From Faecalicatena_A orotica (GTDB lineage: Bacteria > Bacillota > Clostridia > Lachnospirales > Lachnospiraceae): a DNA stretch of 64,000 bases. Both the position numbers and the translations under genes were made by a program. This document shows, one piece after another, positions 32,526 through 40,112 of this stretch. Position 1 is the first letter of the stretch. Each line of letters starts with the position of its first letter. The stretch lies in assembly GCF_040545875.1 (NCBI RefSeq), contig NZ_JBEPMR010000003.1. The stretch is one strand, 5' to 3'. The notes under the pieces were generated by a model. It did not search any database, was not told the origin of the DNA, and saw only the letters and a program-made list of their open reading frames with translations.

Positions 32526-33338
32526 ATGAGTATATCAGGAATTTTAATAGCTGCGGCAATCGTCGGCGGAACCGGATTATTCATCGGTGTCTTCCTTGGG
32601 ATATCAGGAAAGAAGTTTGCGGTAGAAGTTGACGAAAGGGAAGAGGCTATTATGGGCGTGCTCCCGGGCAACAACTGCGGCGGCTGCGGCTATGCAGGAT
32701 GTTCAGGTCTGGCGGCTGCAATCGTAGAAGGAAAGGCTGAAGTTAGCGGATGCCCGGTCGGCGGTGCACCTGTTGCGGCCCGTATCGGTGAGATTATGGG
32801 AATGGCGGCAGGAGATCAGGTTCGTCAGGTTGCATTCGTGAAATGTGCCGGTACCTGTGAAAAGGCGCAGAATAAATATGAGTATTTTGGAATCGAAGAC
32901 TGCACTATGGTAAATATGATGCAGGATGGCGGACCAAAAGGCTGTGACTATGGATGTCTCGGTTATGGCACCTGTGTGAAGGCGTGCCCGTTCGATGCAA
33001 TCCATATTATCGAAGGAATCGCAGTTGTAGACAAGGAAAAATGTAAGGCATGTTCTAAGTGTGTTGCAGCATGTCCGAAACATCTGATTGAGCTGATCCC
33101 GTATGATCAGAAGACATTTGTACAGTGTAATTCCAACGATAAAGGAAAAGCACTGATGGATGTCTGTCTGGTTGGCTGCATTGGCTGCCGTCTCTGTGTG
33201 AAGAACTGTGAGTTCGGTGCCGTGACAGTGACAGATAACCTGGCACACATTGATCCGGAGAAATGTACGAATTGCGGCGTTTGTGCCGACAAGTGCCCGA
33301 GAAAGATTATTACACCGAGAAAGATACCGATTTCATAA
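32526..33338 (+). CDS. rnfB: Rnf complex subunit B
   Basis: A 270-residue subunit accepting electrons from ferredoxin. An N-terminal membrane helix (about 5-25) is followed by the [4Fe-4S] motif NNCGGCGYAGCSGLA (about 50-64), then several CxxCxxCxxxC ferredoxin motifs (CxYGCLGYGTCVKACP region, CKACSKCVAACP, CIGCRLCVKNC, CTNCGVCADKCP). AGGAGG precedes ATG. It closes the rnf operon; a terminator follows that can serve both this gene and the convergent apbE. Confidence 0.95.
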   Translation: MSISGILIAAAIVGGTGLFIGVFLGISGKKFAVEVDEREEAIMGVLPGNNCGGCGYAGCSGLAAAIVEGKAEVSGCPVGGAPVAARIGEIMGMAAGDQVRQVAFVKCAGTCEKAQNKYEYFGIEDCTMVNMMQDGGPKGCDYGCLGYGTCVKACPFDAIHIIEGIAVVDKEKCKACSKCVAACPKHLIELIPYDQKTFVQCNSNDKGKALMDVCLVGCIGCRLCVKNCEFGAVTVTDNLAHIDPEKCTNCGVCADKCPRKIITPRKIPIS

Positions 33339-33362
33339 GAACTATAGCGGTAATGTCATTAG

Positions 33363-33408
33363 AAAACGCTGCATGGGAAGCTTAAGGCTTCCTGTATGCA
33401 GCGTTTTT
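33363..33408. terminator. Two-way terminator between rnfB and apbE
   Basis: A 12-bp stem (AAAACGCTGCAT with its complement) stacked on a shorter GGAAGC/GCTTCC stem, with T runs on both strands. Confidence 0.88.
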
Positions 33409-33428
33409 GTTCCATAGAGAATGATTTA

Positions 33429-34406
33429 TTAATTTATATAGTGCAGGCTGTAGTCATCTGTTACAAAGATGGCCCGTATGCCGTCCAGACTTTCAACCAG
33501 CTGGCTTCCCTGCTCAAGCCCCAGTGCGAAGCAGGCTGTACTCAGCCCGTCGCCATCCACAGACTGGTCGGAGATGATCGTTACCTGAAGCAGGTGGTTA
33601 TCGAACGGATAACCTGTTTCCGGGTCAAGAAGGTGGTGGTAAATCTTACCGTCTTTCTTAAAATAACGTTCGTAGATCCCGGAGGAGACGACAGACTGGT
33701 CATGGATGTCGACAGTTGTGATGGCCTCATTCGTTTCAGCAAAGGGTTTCTGGATGCCAATGTGAAAATCGCTGCCATCCGTCTTACTTCCTATTGTAAG
33801 CAGGTTCCCGCCCAGATCGATCTGCCCGTGTTCGATGCCTTCACTTTTCAGCCAGGCTTTCAGCTTGTCTGCGATGAATCCTTTTGCGATACCTCCAAGG
33901 TCGATCGCTGCCTTCGGATCTTTCAGGGTGACAGTATTGCCTTCGACCAGAACATTTCTGTAGTCTATATGGCTTACGGCTTCATCAATGGAGGCTTCAT
34001 CCGGAATATTGCCGGGATTGTTTTTGATATCCCAGAGTTCACTTAAGGGTGCAATTGTGATATCAAACCTTCCTCCTGAAAGCTGGCTATAGTACAGTCC
34101 TTTTTCAATCAGTTCGATAGTCTCGTCATCCACCTCGACAGGCTGTCCGTGTGCTGCATTGATCCTTGAAATATCGCTTGTATCAATCGTGCGGCTGAAT
34201 AACTGTTCATAATCTGAGCACATTTCCTTGCAGTGATCGAGTATATCCTGACTGCCGCCCCATATTTTTATGGATATAATGGTGTCGAAATAAACACCGA
34301 CTGTTTCGAGAGGTTCACTGGCGGGCGGAGTCGTGCAGCCGGTGAGTGAAAAAAGCATGGCTGCCGATACCAGGAACGGCAGCATATGTTTCGTAAATCT
34401 TTTCAT
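33429..34406 (-). CDS. apbE: FAD:protein FMN transferase (ApbE)
   Basis: A 325-residue lipoprotein (lipobox LTGC near residue 24) that attaches FMN to threonine in S/T-G-A-T motifs of exported domains. Family landmarks: YFDTIISI, SGGRFDITIAPL, AIDLGGIAKGFIADKL, the Mg2+ site region DPETGYPFDNHL and SVDGDGLSTACF. Convergent with the rnf operon, whose RnfD and RnfG both carry acceptor motifs, so these are its evident substrates. GAGGAACC precedes ATG. Transcribed from its own promoter at 34471-34443, divergent from the NusG-II gene. Confidence 0.95.
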   Translation of the reverse strand: MKRFTKHMLPFLVSAAMLFSLTGCTTPPASEPLETVGVYFDTIISIKIWGGSQDILDHCKEMCSDYEQLFSRTIDTSDISRINAAHGQPVEVDDETIELIEKGLYYSQLSGGRFDITIAPLSELWDIKNNPGNIPDEASIDEAVSHIDYRNVLVEGNTVTLKDPKAAIDLGGIAKGFIADKLKAWLKSEGIEHGQIDLGGNLLTIGSKTDGSDFHIGIQKPFAETNEAITTVDIHDQSVVSSGIYERYFKKDGKIYHHLLDPETGYPFDNHLLQVTIISDQSVDGDGLSTACFALGLEQGSQLVESLDGIRAIFVTDDYSLHYIN

Positions 34407-34442
34407 AAGGTTCCTCTTTTCGTATAATACAATATCTGAATC

Positions 34443-34471
34443 ATTATACCCATTTCAAAGGAAAATTACAA
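34443..34471 (-). promoter_or_regulatory. Promoter of apbE
   Basis: Reverse strand: TTGTAA (34471-34466), 17-base spacer, consensus TATAAT (34448-34443). Confidence 0.78.
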
Positions 34472-34489
34472 TCGAACATGTGATTGTAT

Positions 34490-34523
34490 TGTTCCTGTTC
34501 ACACCGTAGTGTGAACAGGAACA
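34490..34523. promoter_or_regulatory. Perfect 15-bp palindrome between divergent promoters
   Basis: Arms 34490-34504 and 34509-34523 are exactly complementary around CGTA. The right arm ends at the base before the -35 of the NusG-II gene; the left arm begins 18 bases beyond the apbE -35. It looks like an operator shared by both promoters, not a terminator, as no gene ends here. Confidence 0.65.
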
Positions 34524-34552
34524 TTGCATTCTAAAAGTCGGTGTGCTATGAT
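34524..34552 (+). promoter_or_regulatory. Promoter of the NusG-II / Gx-transporter genes
   Basis: TTGCAT (34524-34529), 17-base spacer, TATGAT (34547-34552) with an extended -10 TG at 34544-34545. Confidence 0.72.
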
Positions 34553-34569
34553 AATTGCTGGAGGCTGTG

Positions 34570-34926
34570 ATGAAGAAAAATGATTTAATATTAGTTGGAA
34601 TGATTTTATGTCTGGCTGCCGCGTTCATTGGTTACCAATTCCTGAAGGGGAAGAGTGTTAACGCAGATGTTGTGGTCACCGTTGATGGAGAGCCATATGG
34701 CAGATATGCACTGTCAGCGGACCAGATAATAGAGATAGACGGTACGAATACTCTCGAGATCAGGGACGGGAAGGCAGCTATGAAGGCCGCGGACTGTCCG
34801 GACAAGCTGTGTGTGCATCAGAAGGCAATCTCCAGAGACGGTGAGAGCATCATTTGTCTGCCGAATAAAGTGGTGGTAACCATTGAAGGCGGAGAAAAGA
34901 GTGAACTTGACGGGGTTGCGAAGTAG
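34570..34926 (+). CDS. NusG domain II-containing protein
   Basis: A 118-residue protein with one N-terminal membrane helix (about residues 5-22) and a single extracytoplasmic NusG-II beta domain ending in the typical CPDKLCVHQ and SIICLPNKVVV motifs with three conserved cysteines. The molecular role is unknown. In Firmicutes it often lies with Rnf/ApbE genes and the Gx transporter, as here. GGAGG precedes ATG 34570; the frame is open to a TTG at 34555. The next gene begins 11 bases after the stop. Confidence 0.82.
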   Translation: MKKNDLILVGMILCLAAAFIGYQFLKGKSVNADVVVTVDGEPYGRYALSADQIIEIDGTNTLEIRDGKAAMKAADCPDKLCVHQKAISRDGESIICLPNKVVVTIEGGEKSELDGVAK

Positions 34927-34937
34927 GAGGATGACCG

Positions 34938-35432
34938 GTGAAAAATAGAGCAGCATATTTTGGAGTATTCACGGCCCTCGCCCTTATTTTCAGCTATGTG
35001 GAAATGCTGATTCCGATTCAGTTCGGTGTGCCGGGGATTAAACTGGGGCTGGCGAATCTCCTGATCGTGATCATGTTATATAAATGCGGGCCGAAGGAGG
35101 CACTGCTTCTGTCCGTTGTCAGAATCGTCCTGTCCGGATTTATATTTGGAAATATGTTCAGTATTATATACAGTCTGGCCGGTGGGATTTTGAGCCTGGC
35201 GGTGATGGCGTTTCTGAAGGGGCGCGGCAGTTTCAGCGTGATGGGCGTCAGTATTGCCGGCGGCGTATGCCACAATATCGGACAGCTTGCCGTCGCAATG
35301 GCCGTTGTGGAGACATACCGGGTAGGTTACTATCTCCCGGTTCTTCTGATCGCCGGAATGCTGACCGGAATGCTGATCGGCATTGTGTCCAATGAGGTGT
35401 TGAAACGGATCAGGAATATCAATCTGTATTAA
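34938..35432 (+). CDS. Gx transporter family protein (formerly heptaprenyl diphosphate synthase component I)
   Basis: A 164-residue membrane protein with five or six helices, related to the substrate-binding S components of ECF transporters. The glycine-rich FGVPGIKLGLANL segment and conserved RIVLSGFIFGN are visible. Older annotation as a polyprenyl synthase subunit is probably wrong; no catalytic motif is seen. The substrate is unknown. The GTG start follows AGGAGGATGACC. It is the second gene after the promoter at 34524 and runs into ruvAB after only 14 bases. Confidence 0.8.
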   Translation: MKNRAAYFGVFTALALIFSYVEMLIPIQFGVPGIKLGLANLLIVIMLYKCGPKEALLLSVVRIVLSGFIFGNMFSIIYSLAGGILSLAVMAFLKGRGSFSVMGVSIAGGVCHNIGQLAVAMAVVETYRVGYYLPVLLIAGMLTGMLIGIVSNEVLKRIRNINLY

Positions 35433-35446
35433 GGAGAAGGAAAGTT

Positions 35447-36049
35447 ATGATTTCATATATTCGCGGCGAACTTGCCGCTGTAGAAAAAGAGAAAGTAATT
35501 GTGGATGTGGGGGGCGTCGGATACGGCATCTATATGCCCGGACAGGCACTTGCCGTGCTTCCACAGCCCGGCAGTGAGGTGAAGATCCATACATATCTGA
35601 ATGTACGGGAGGATGCCATGCAGCTGTTTGGATTCCTGACAAGGGATGACCTGGAGATTTTTAAGCTTGTAATCGGCGTCAGCGGAATCGGTCCGAAGGG
35701 GGGATTAAGTATCTTATCGAAGCTCAGCCCGGATGATCTGAGGTATGCTGTTTTGTCCGGTGACGTCAAGGCCATCTCTGCTGCACCCGGGATCGGGAAG
35801 AAGACGGCGGAGAAGCTGATCATTGAATTAAAGGACAAGCTGGATATAGAGGATGTTTTAAACCATGCCATCGAAAGCGACAGGGCGCCGGATACGGATG
35901 TCTCAGGAGGGATTCAGTCTGAGGCAGTGCAGGCACTGGTGGCACTTGGTTATGGAAGCACCGAGAGTCTGCGTGCTGTCAGACAGGTGGAGCTGGAGAA
36001 TGCTTCAGTAGAAGATGTACTGAAAGAAGCTTTAAAGAAAATGCTTTAA
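35447..36049 (+). CDS. ruvA: Holliday junction branch migration protein RuvA
   Basis: A 200-residue subunit that forms tetramers on Holliday junctions and recruits RuvB. The N-terminal OB fold (MISYIRGELAAVEKEKVIVD) is followed by two helix-hairpin-helix motifs (VSGIGPKGGLSIL, APGIGKKTAEKLI) and the C-terminal RuvB-binding domain (ALVALGYGSTES). GGAGAAGG precedes ATG. ruvB follows after 17 bases, the usual pair. Confidence 0.96.
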   Translation: MISYIRGELAAVEKEKVIVDVGGVGYGIYMPGQALAVLPQPGSEVKIHTYLNVREDAMQLFGFLTRDDLEIFKLVIGVSGIGPKGGLSILSKLSPDDLRYAVLSGDVKAISAAPGIGKKTAEKLIIELKDKLDIEDVLNHAIESDRAPDTDVSGGIQSEAVQALVALGYGSTESLRAVRQVELENASVEDVLKEALKKML

Positions 36050-36066
36050 AGATATAGAGGGAGAGT

Positions 36067-37062
36067 ATGGGAAAAAGAATTATCACTACGGAAAATCTGG
36101 AAGAAGACATTAAGATCGAAAGCAGTCTCAGGCCCCAGTTTCTGGAGGACTATATCGGACAGGAGAAGGCGAAGGAGACACTGAACATATATATTAAGGC
36201 CGCGAAGGAGAGGCACGAAGCATTGGACCATGTTCTTTTTTACGGCCCTCCGGGGCTTGGAAAGACAACACTTGCAGGTATTATTGCAAATGAGATGGGT
36301 GTGAATATTAAGATTACATCTGGTCCCGCAATTGAAAAACCGGGGGAAATGGCGGCTATCCTGAATAATCTTCAGGAAAGCGATGTTTTGTTCGTGGATG
36401 AGATCCACCGCCTGAACCGCCAGGTGGAAGAGGTTCTGTACCCGGCTATGGAGGATTATGCCATAGACATTATGATAGGAAAGGGCGCTACCGCCCGTTC
36501 GATCCGGCTGGACCTGCCAAAGTTTACACTGGTTGGGGCCACGACAAGGGCCGGGATGCTGACTGCGCCATTAAGGGACCGGTTTGGCGTTGTCAATCAT
36601 CTGGAGTTCTATACGGAACAAGAATTAAAGACCATTATCCTGCGGTCGGCACACGTGCTCGGAGTAGAGATTGACGAGAAGGGGGCCCTGGAACTTGCAA
36701 AACGCTCCAGAGGCACGCCGAGGCTGGCAAACCGCCTGCTGAAAAGAGTCAGGGACTTCGCACAGGTCAAATATGACGGTGTGATCACGGAGGCAGTAGC
36801 CAATTACGCCCTTGATCTGCTGGATGTCGATAAATATGGTCTGGACCACATAGACAGGAACATCCTGCTGACTATGATCGAGAAGTTCCAGGGCGGGCCT
36901 GTCGGCCTGGAGACACTGGCGGCTACCATTTCAGAGGATGCAGGCACGCTTGAGGACGTCTACGAGCCTTATTTGCTGAAAAGCGGATTTATACAGCGGA
37001 CCCCCCGTGGAAGAGTGGCGACGGAGATGGCATATGCCCATCTCGGCATTCCGTTTCCTTAA
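36067..37062 (+). CDS. ruvB: Holliday junction branch migration helicase RuvB
   Basis: A 331-residue AAA+ motor that drives branch migration with RuvA. The N terminus SLRPQFLEDYIGQEKAKETL, Walker A GPPGLGKTTLA, Walker B VDEIHR, sensor GATTRAGMLTAPLRDRFG and arginine finger are all intact; a winged-helix domain with RTPRGRVAT ends the protein. GAGGGAGA precedes ATG. Same transcript as ruvA. Confidence 0.97.
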   Translation: MGKRIITTENLEEDIKIESSLRPQFLEDYIGQEKAKETLNIYIKAAKERHEALDHVLFYGPPGLGKTTLAGIIANEMGVNIKITSGPAIEKPGEMAAILNNLQESDVLFVDEIHRLNRQVEEVLYPAMEDYAIDIMIGKGATARSIRLDLPKFTLVGATTRAGMLTAPLRDRFGVVNHLEFYTEQELKTIILRSAHVLGVEIDEKGALELAKRSRGTPRLANRLLKRVRDFAQVKYDGVITEAVANYALDLLDVDKYGLDHIDRNILLTMIEKFQGGPVGLETLAATISEDAGTLEDVYEPYLLKSGFIQRTPRGRVATEMAYAHLGIPFP

Positions 37063-37113
37063 ATAAGGAGCCCGTGCCTTTGGGGAGGAAAAGGAAATAA
37101 CTTGAAAAAATGG

Positions 37114-37142
37114 TTGGTTTTTGTATTCATATAGTTTATAAT
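37114..37142 (+). promoter_or_regulatory. Promoter of zapA
   Basis: TTGGTT (37114-37119), 17-base spacer, consensus TATAAT (37137-37142), with the start codon about 30 bases on. Confidence 0.65.
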
Positions 37143-37170
37143 AACAGATAAGAAACGCGAGGAGGATGCT

Positions 37171-37581
37171 ATGAGTTCAGCTAAACATTATACGGAAGTT
37201 TTAATTGGAGGAAAGGTCTACACATTGAGCGGCTTTGAGGGTGAGGAATACCTTCAAAAAGTTTCTTCCTATCTGAACCATAAAATTACAGAATGTGCCA
37301 ACAGTGAAGGATTCAGACGGCAGAGCTCTGATACCCGGAACGTACTCCTTGCCCTGAACATCGCAGATGACTACTTTAAAGCGAAGAAACAGGGTGATTC
37401 CCTTGAAAGTGATATCGAACTGAAAGACAAAGAGATGTACGACCTGAAGCACGAATTGATATCTGTTCAGATTAAGCTTGAGAATGCTGAAAAAGAACTG
37501 GCGAAGATGAAGGAAGAGAATAATGACCTGCAGATGCAGATCGTAAAATTAGAGACCGAGATGAAGAACCGCAGGAAATAG
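37171..37581 (+). CDS. zapA: Cell division protein ZapA
   Basis: A 136-residue FtsZ-ring stabiliser. The N-terminal ZapA fold (TEVLIGGKVYTLSGFEGEEY, then ALNIADDYFKAK) is followed by a long coiled coil (about 75-133) with heptad Leu/Lys/Glu pattern. CGAGGAGGATGCT precedes ATG. Placement between ruvB and a U32 peptidase is frequent in clostridia. A 16-base palindrome (37588-37603) behind the stop is a weak terminator candidate. Confidence 0.9.
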   Translation: MSSAKHYTEVLIGGKVYTLSGFEGEEYLQKVSSYLNHKITECANSEGFRRQSSDTRNVLLALNIADDYFKAKKQGDSLESDIELKDKEMYDLKHELISVQIKLENAEKELAKMKEENNDLQMQIVKLETEMKNRRK

Positions 37582-37587
37582 GGATAG

Positions 37588-37603
37588 GCTGTCTTAAGAC
37601 AGC
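37588..37603 (+). terminator. Weak terminator candidate after zapA
   Basis: Perfect 16-base palindrome followed by TTATTTCATCTT. The hairpin would have almost no loop, so its function is doubtful. Confidence 0.35.
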
Positions 37604-37659
37604 TTATTTCATCTTATGGACAACTTTGCTATGTATAGACTAAACTTGGAGGAGCAAGA

Positions 37660-40083
37660 TTGACAAGGGGTAATCAGGATAGACGAAGAATAGAGATACT
37701 GGCGCCGGCAGGTTCTTATGAGAGCTTTCTGGCGGCTATAAGAGCAGGGGCGGATGCGGTTTACGCAGGCGGCCCTCGTTTTGGTGCGCGGGCTTTTGCA
37801 GATAACTTTACGGAAGATATGCTTTTAAAAGCCATCGATTATGCACATTTACATGGCAGAAAGCTGTATCTGACTGTTAATACACTGCTTAAGGATGCGG
37901 AGACGGATCACTTATATGAGTATCTTGCACCACTGTACCGTCAGGGGCTGGATGCAGTGATTGTTCAGGATACAGGGGTCCTGGAATTCATGAGAACGCA
38001 GTTTCCAAAGATGGCGGTACATGCCAGCACCCAGATGACGATTACAAATGCAGAGGGCGCTCTGTTTTTGGAAGAGCAGGGGGTGGAGCGGGTTGTACCG
38101 GCAAGAGAGCTCTCTCTGGAAGAGGTCAGGGAGATTGCTGACAGGACAGGGCTGGAGATCGAGTGCTTTGTACATGGGGCACTCTGCTACTGTTATTCAG
38201 GACAGTGCCTGCTAAGCAGCCTGATCGGTGGAAGAAGCGGCAACAGGGGACAGTGTGCACAGCCGTGCAGACTTCCTTTTACGACGGATAAAAAGAAAGA
38301 GCATTTACTGAGCCTGAAAGATATTTGTACACTGGAACTGATTCCAGAGCTTGTTGAGGCAGGGATCGATTCCTTTAAAATAGAGGGCAGGATGAAAAAG
38401 CCGGAATATGTGGCCTTAGTAACCTCTATGTACCGGAAATATACAGATTTATATCTGGAGGAAGGGAAAGAAGCATTTCGGGTTACGGACCAGGATAAAG
38501 AAATGCTGATGGATATTTACAACCGCGGAGGGTTTAGCACCGGATATTACAGGCAGCATAACGGGAGAGACATGTTATCCCTGAAGCGGCCGAACCATGC
38601 CGGGGTTCCTGCCGTAAGGGTGACGGGGCAGAAAGGCCGGGAAGTTTTCGGTGAGGCCCTGACGGATATCCACAAAGGTGATATACTGGAACTCGACAGT
38701 TCCAGAGACCATATGGATACAAAGAATAACTATACCTTTGGGAAGGATGCGGGCAGGGGAAGCGGTGTCTCACTTCTTGTTCCGAAGGGAAGGAAATATG
38801 CGAAGGGGATTGTATTATACCGCCTTCGTAACCAGAGCCTGCTGGATGATATTGGGGAACGTTATGGCAGAGGTGCCGTTTGGGAGCCAATCACCGGAAG
38901 AATGGAGCTCAGACAGGGTGAGAAGGCCGTGCTGACAGTCAGCCGCGGCGAGGTATCCGTAACGGTCAGGGCAGAAGAGCTTACAGAGGAGGCCAAGAAC
39001 CAGCCTCTGGATGAGACCCGCCTCAGAAAGCAGCTTCAAAAGACCGGGAATACAGAATTTAATTTTGAAAATCTGGAAATTGTAACAGAAGGGGCAGTTT
39101 TTCTTCCCATGCAGAGGATTAACGAACTTAGGCGCCGGGCACTGGAACTGCTGGAAAAGAAAATCTGTGACGGATTCCGGCGGAAAGAAGAGGGCACCCT
39201 TTACGGAGAGCGGATGATGGATCAAGTGATTTCAGGCAGTCTTTATCAGGAGGAATGGTTTCCCCGGCTGTCTGCACTGGTGGAATCAAAGGATCAGCTG
39301 AGGGCTGCGGCAGATTCTGATGACCTGTACAGGATTTATATAGACAGCGTCATTGAAGGTGACATTTTCCGGGATCATGAACTTGCCGGTCTGAGAGATA
39401 AATGCAAAGAGACGGGAAAGGAGTTCTTTCTTGCCATGCCGCATATTTTCCGAAAGGAGGCGGCTGCGTTTTTTGACGCGGGCTGGGAGGACTTTCTGAA
39501 GTTTGGATTTGACGGGGTTTTGGTAAGGAATTATGAAAGTTTTCATTATTTAAAGGAACATGAATTTGACAAGAAGGTCATATTGGACCATAATCTATAT
39601 GTGTTCAATCAGAAGGCAAAGCAGTTCTGGAACAGACAGGGGCAGATTTCATTTACGGCACCTGCCGAGCTAAACGAAGGGGAATTAAAGGAATTAGGCA
39701 TCAGTGAGGCCGAACTGGTCGCATATGGAAGGCTTCCCGCGATGGTTACGGCCCAGTGTATCTTAAAAACGACTGACGGATGCAGCAGGGTGCCCGGTAT
39801 CACGAGGATCAGTGACAGGTACCAGAAAGAATTTCCAGTCAGGAATTGCTGCCGTTTTTGTTATAATATCATATATTATACCTCTCCACTTTTTACGGCG
39901 GATTTAAAAGAATCTTTAAGGGGGCTTTCCCCGGCCGGGCTGAGGATGCAGTTTTCGCTGGAAGATGCAGAAGAGACGGCACGTATCATCCGGTTATGCG
40001 GGGATATTTACCACAGGGACATGCCGGCTGATTTGAAAGACACAGATTTTACCAGAGGACATTTTAAACGGGGGGTAACCTAG
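37660..40083 (+). CDS. U32 family peptidase with DUF3656-type C-terminal region
   Basis: An 807-residue protein. The N-terminal U32 domain (about 10-330) starts EILAPAGSYESFLAAIRAGA and contains the family signature with clustered cysteines (ECFVHGALCYCYSGQCLLSS and GQCAQPCRLPF). A long C-terminal region follows (collagenase-like plus DUF3656). Family members studied in E. coli act in RNA hydroxylation or ubiquinone synthesis with Fe-S clusters, so proteolysis should not be assumed; 23S rRNA hydroxylation (RlhA-like) is the closest idea. TTG start with TTGGAGGAG upstream; no closer ATG fits. Confidence 0.85.
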   Translation: MTRGNQDRRRIEILAPAGSYESFLAAIRAGADAVYAGGPRFGARAFADNFTEDMLLKAIDYAHLHGRKLYLTVNTLLKDAETDHLYEYLAPLYRQGLDAVIVQDTGVLEFMRTQFPKMAVHASTQMTITNAEGALFLEEQGVERVVPARELSLEEVREIADRTGLEIECFVHGALCYCYSGQCLLSSLIGGRSGNRGQCAQPCRLPFTTDKKKEHLLSLKDICTLELIPELVEAGIDSFKIEGRMKKPEYVALVTSMYRKYTDLYLEEGKEAFRVTDQDKEMLMDIYNRGGFSTGYYRQHNGRDMLSLKRPNHAGVPAVRVTGQKGREVFGEALTDIHKGDILELDSSRDHMDTKNNYTFGKDAGRGSGVSLLVPKGRKYAKGIVLYRLRNQSLLDDIGERYGRGAVWEPITGRMELRQGEKAVLTVSRGEVSVTVRAEELTEEAKNQPLDETRLRKQLQKTGNTEFNFENLEIVTEGAVFLPMQRINELRRRALELLEKKICDGFRRKEEGTLYGERMMDQVISGSLYQEEWFPRLSALVESKDQLRAAADSDDLYRIYIDSVIEGDIFRDHELAGLRDKCKETGKEFFLAMPHIFRKEAAAFFDAGWEDFLKFGFDGVLVRNYESFHYLKEHEFDKKVILDHNLYVFNQKAKQFWNRQGQISFTAPAELNEGELKELGISEAELVAYGRLPAMVTAQCILKTTDGCSRVPGITRISDRYQKEFPVRNCCRFCYNIIYYTSPLFTADLKESLRGLSPAGLRMQFSLEDAEETARIIRLCGDIYHRDMPADLKDTDFTRGHFKRGVT

Positions 40084-40112
40084 TTCTTAACGACTTATAA
40101 AGCAGGTGAAAA

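Noticed and set aside
33396..34046. 216-codon forward frame opposite apbE
   Set aside because: It runs through the rnfB/apbE terminator and antisense to a clear ApbE; cysteine-rich shadow without family signature.
34490..34523. Reading the 15-bp palindrome as a terminator
   Set aside because: It lies between two divergent promoters where no gene ends, and no T tract follows on either strand.
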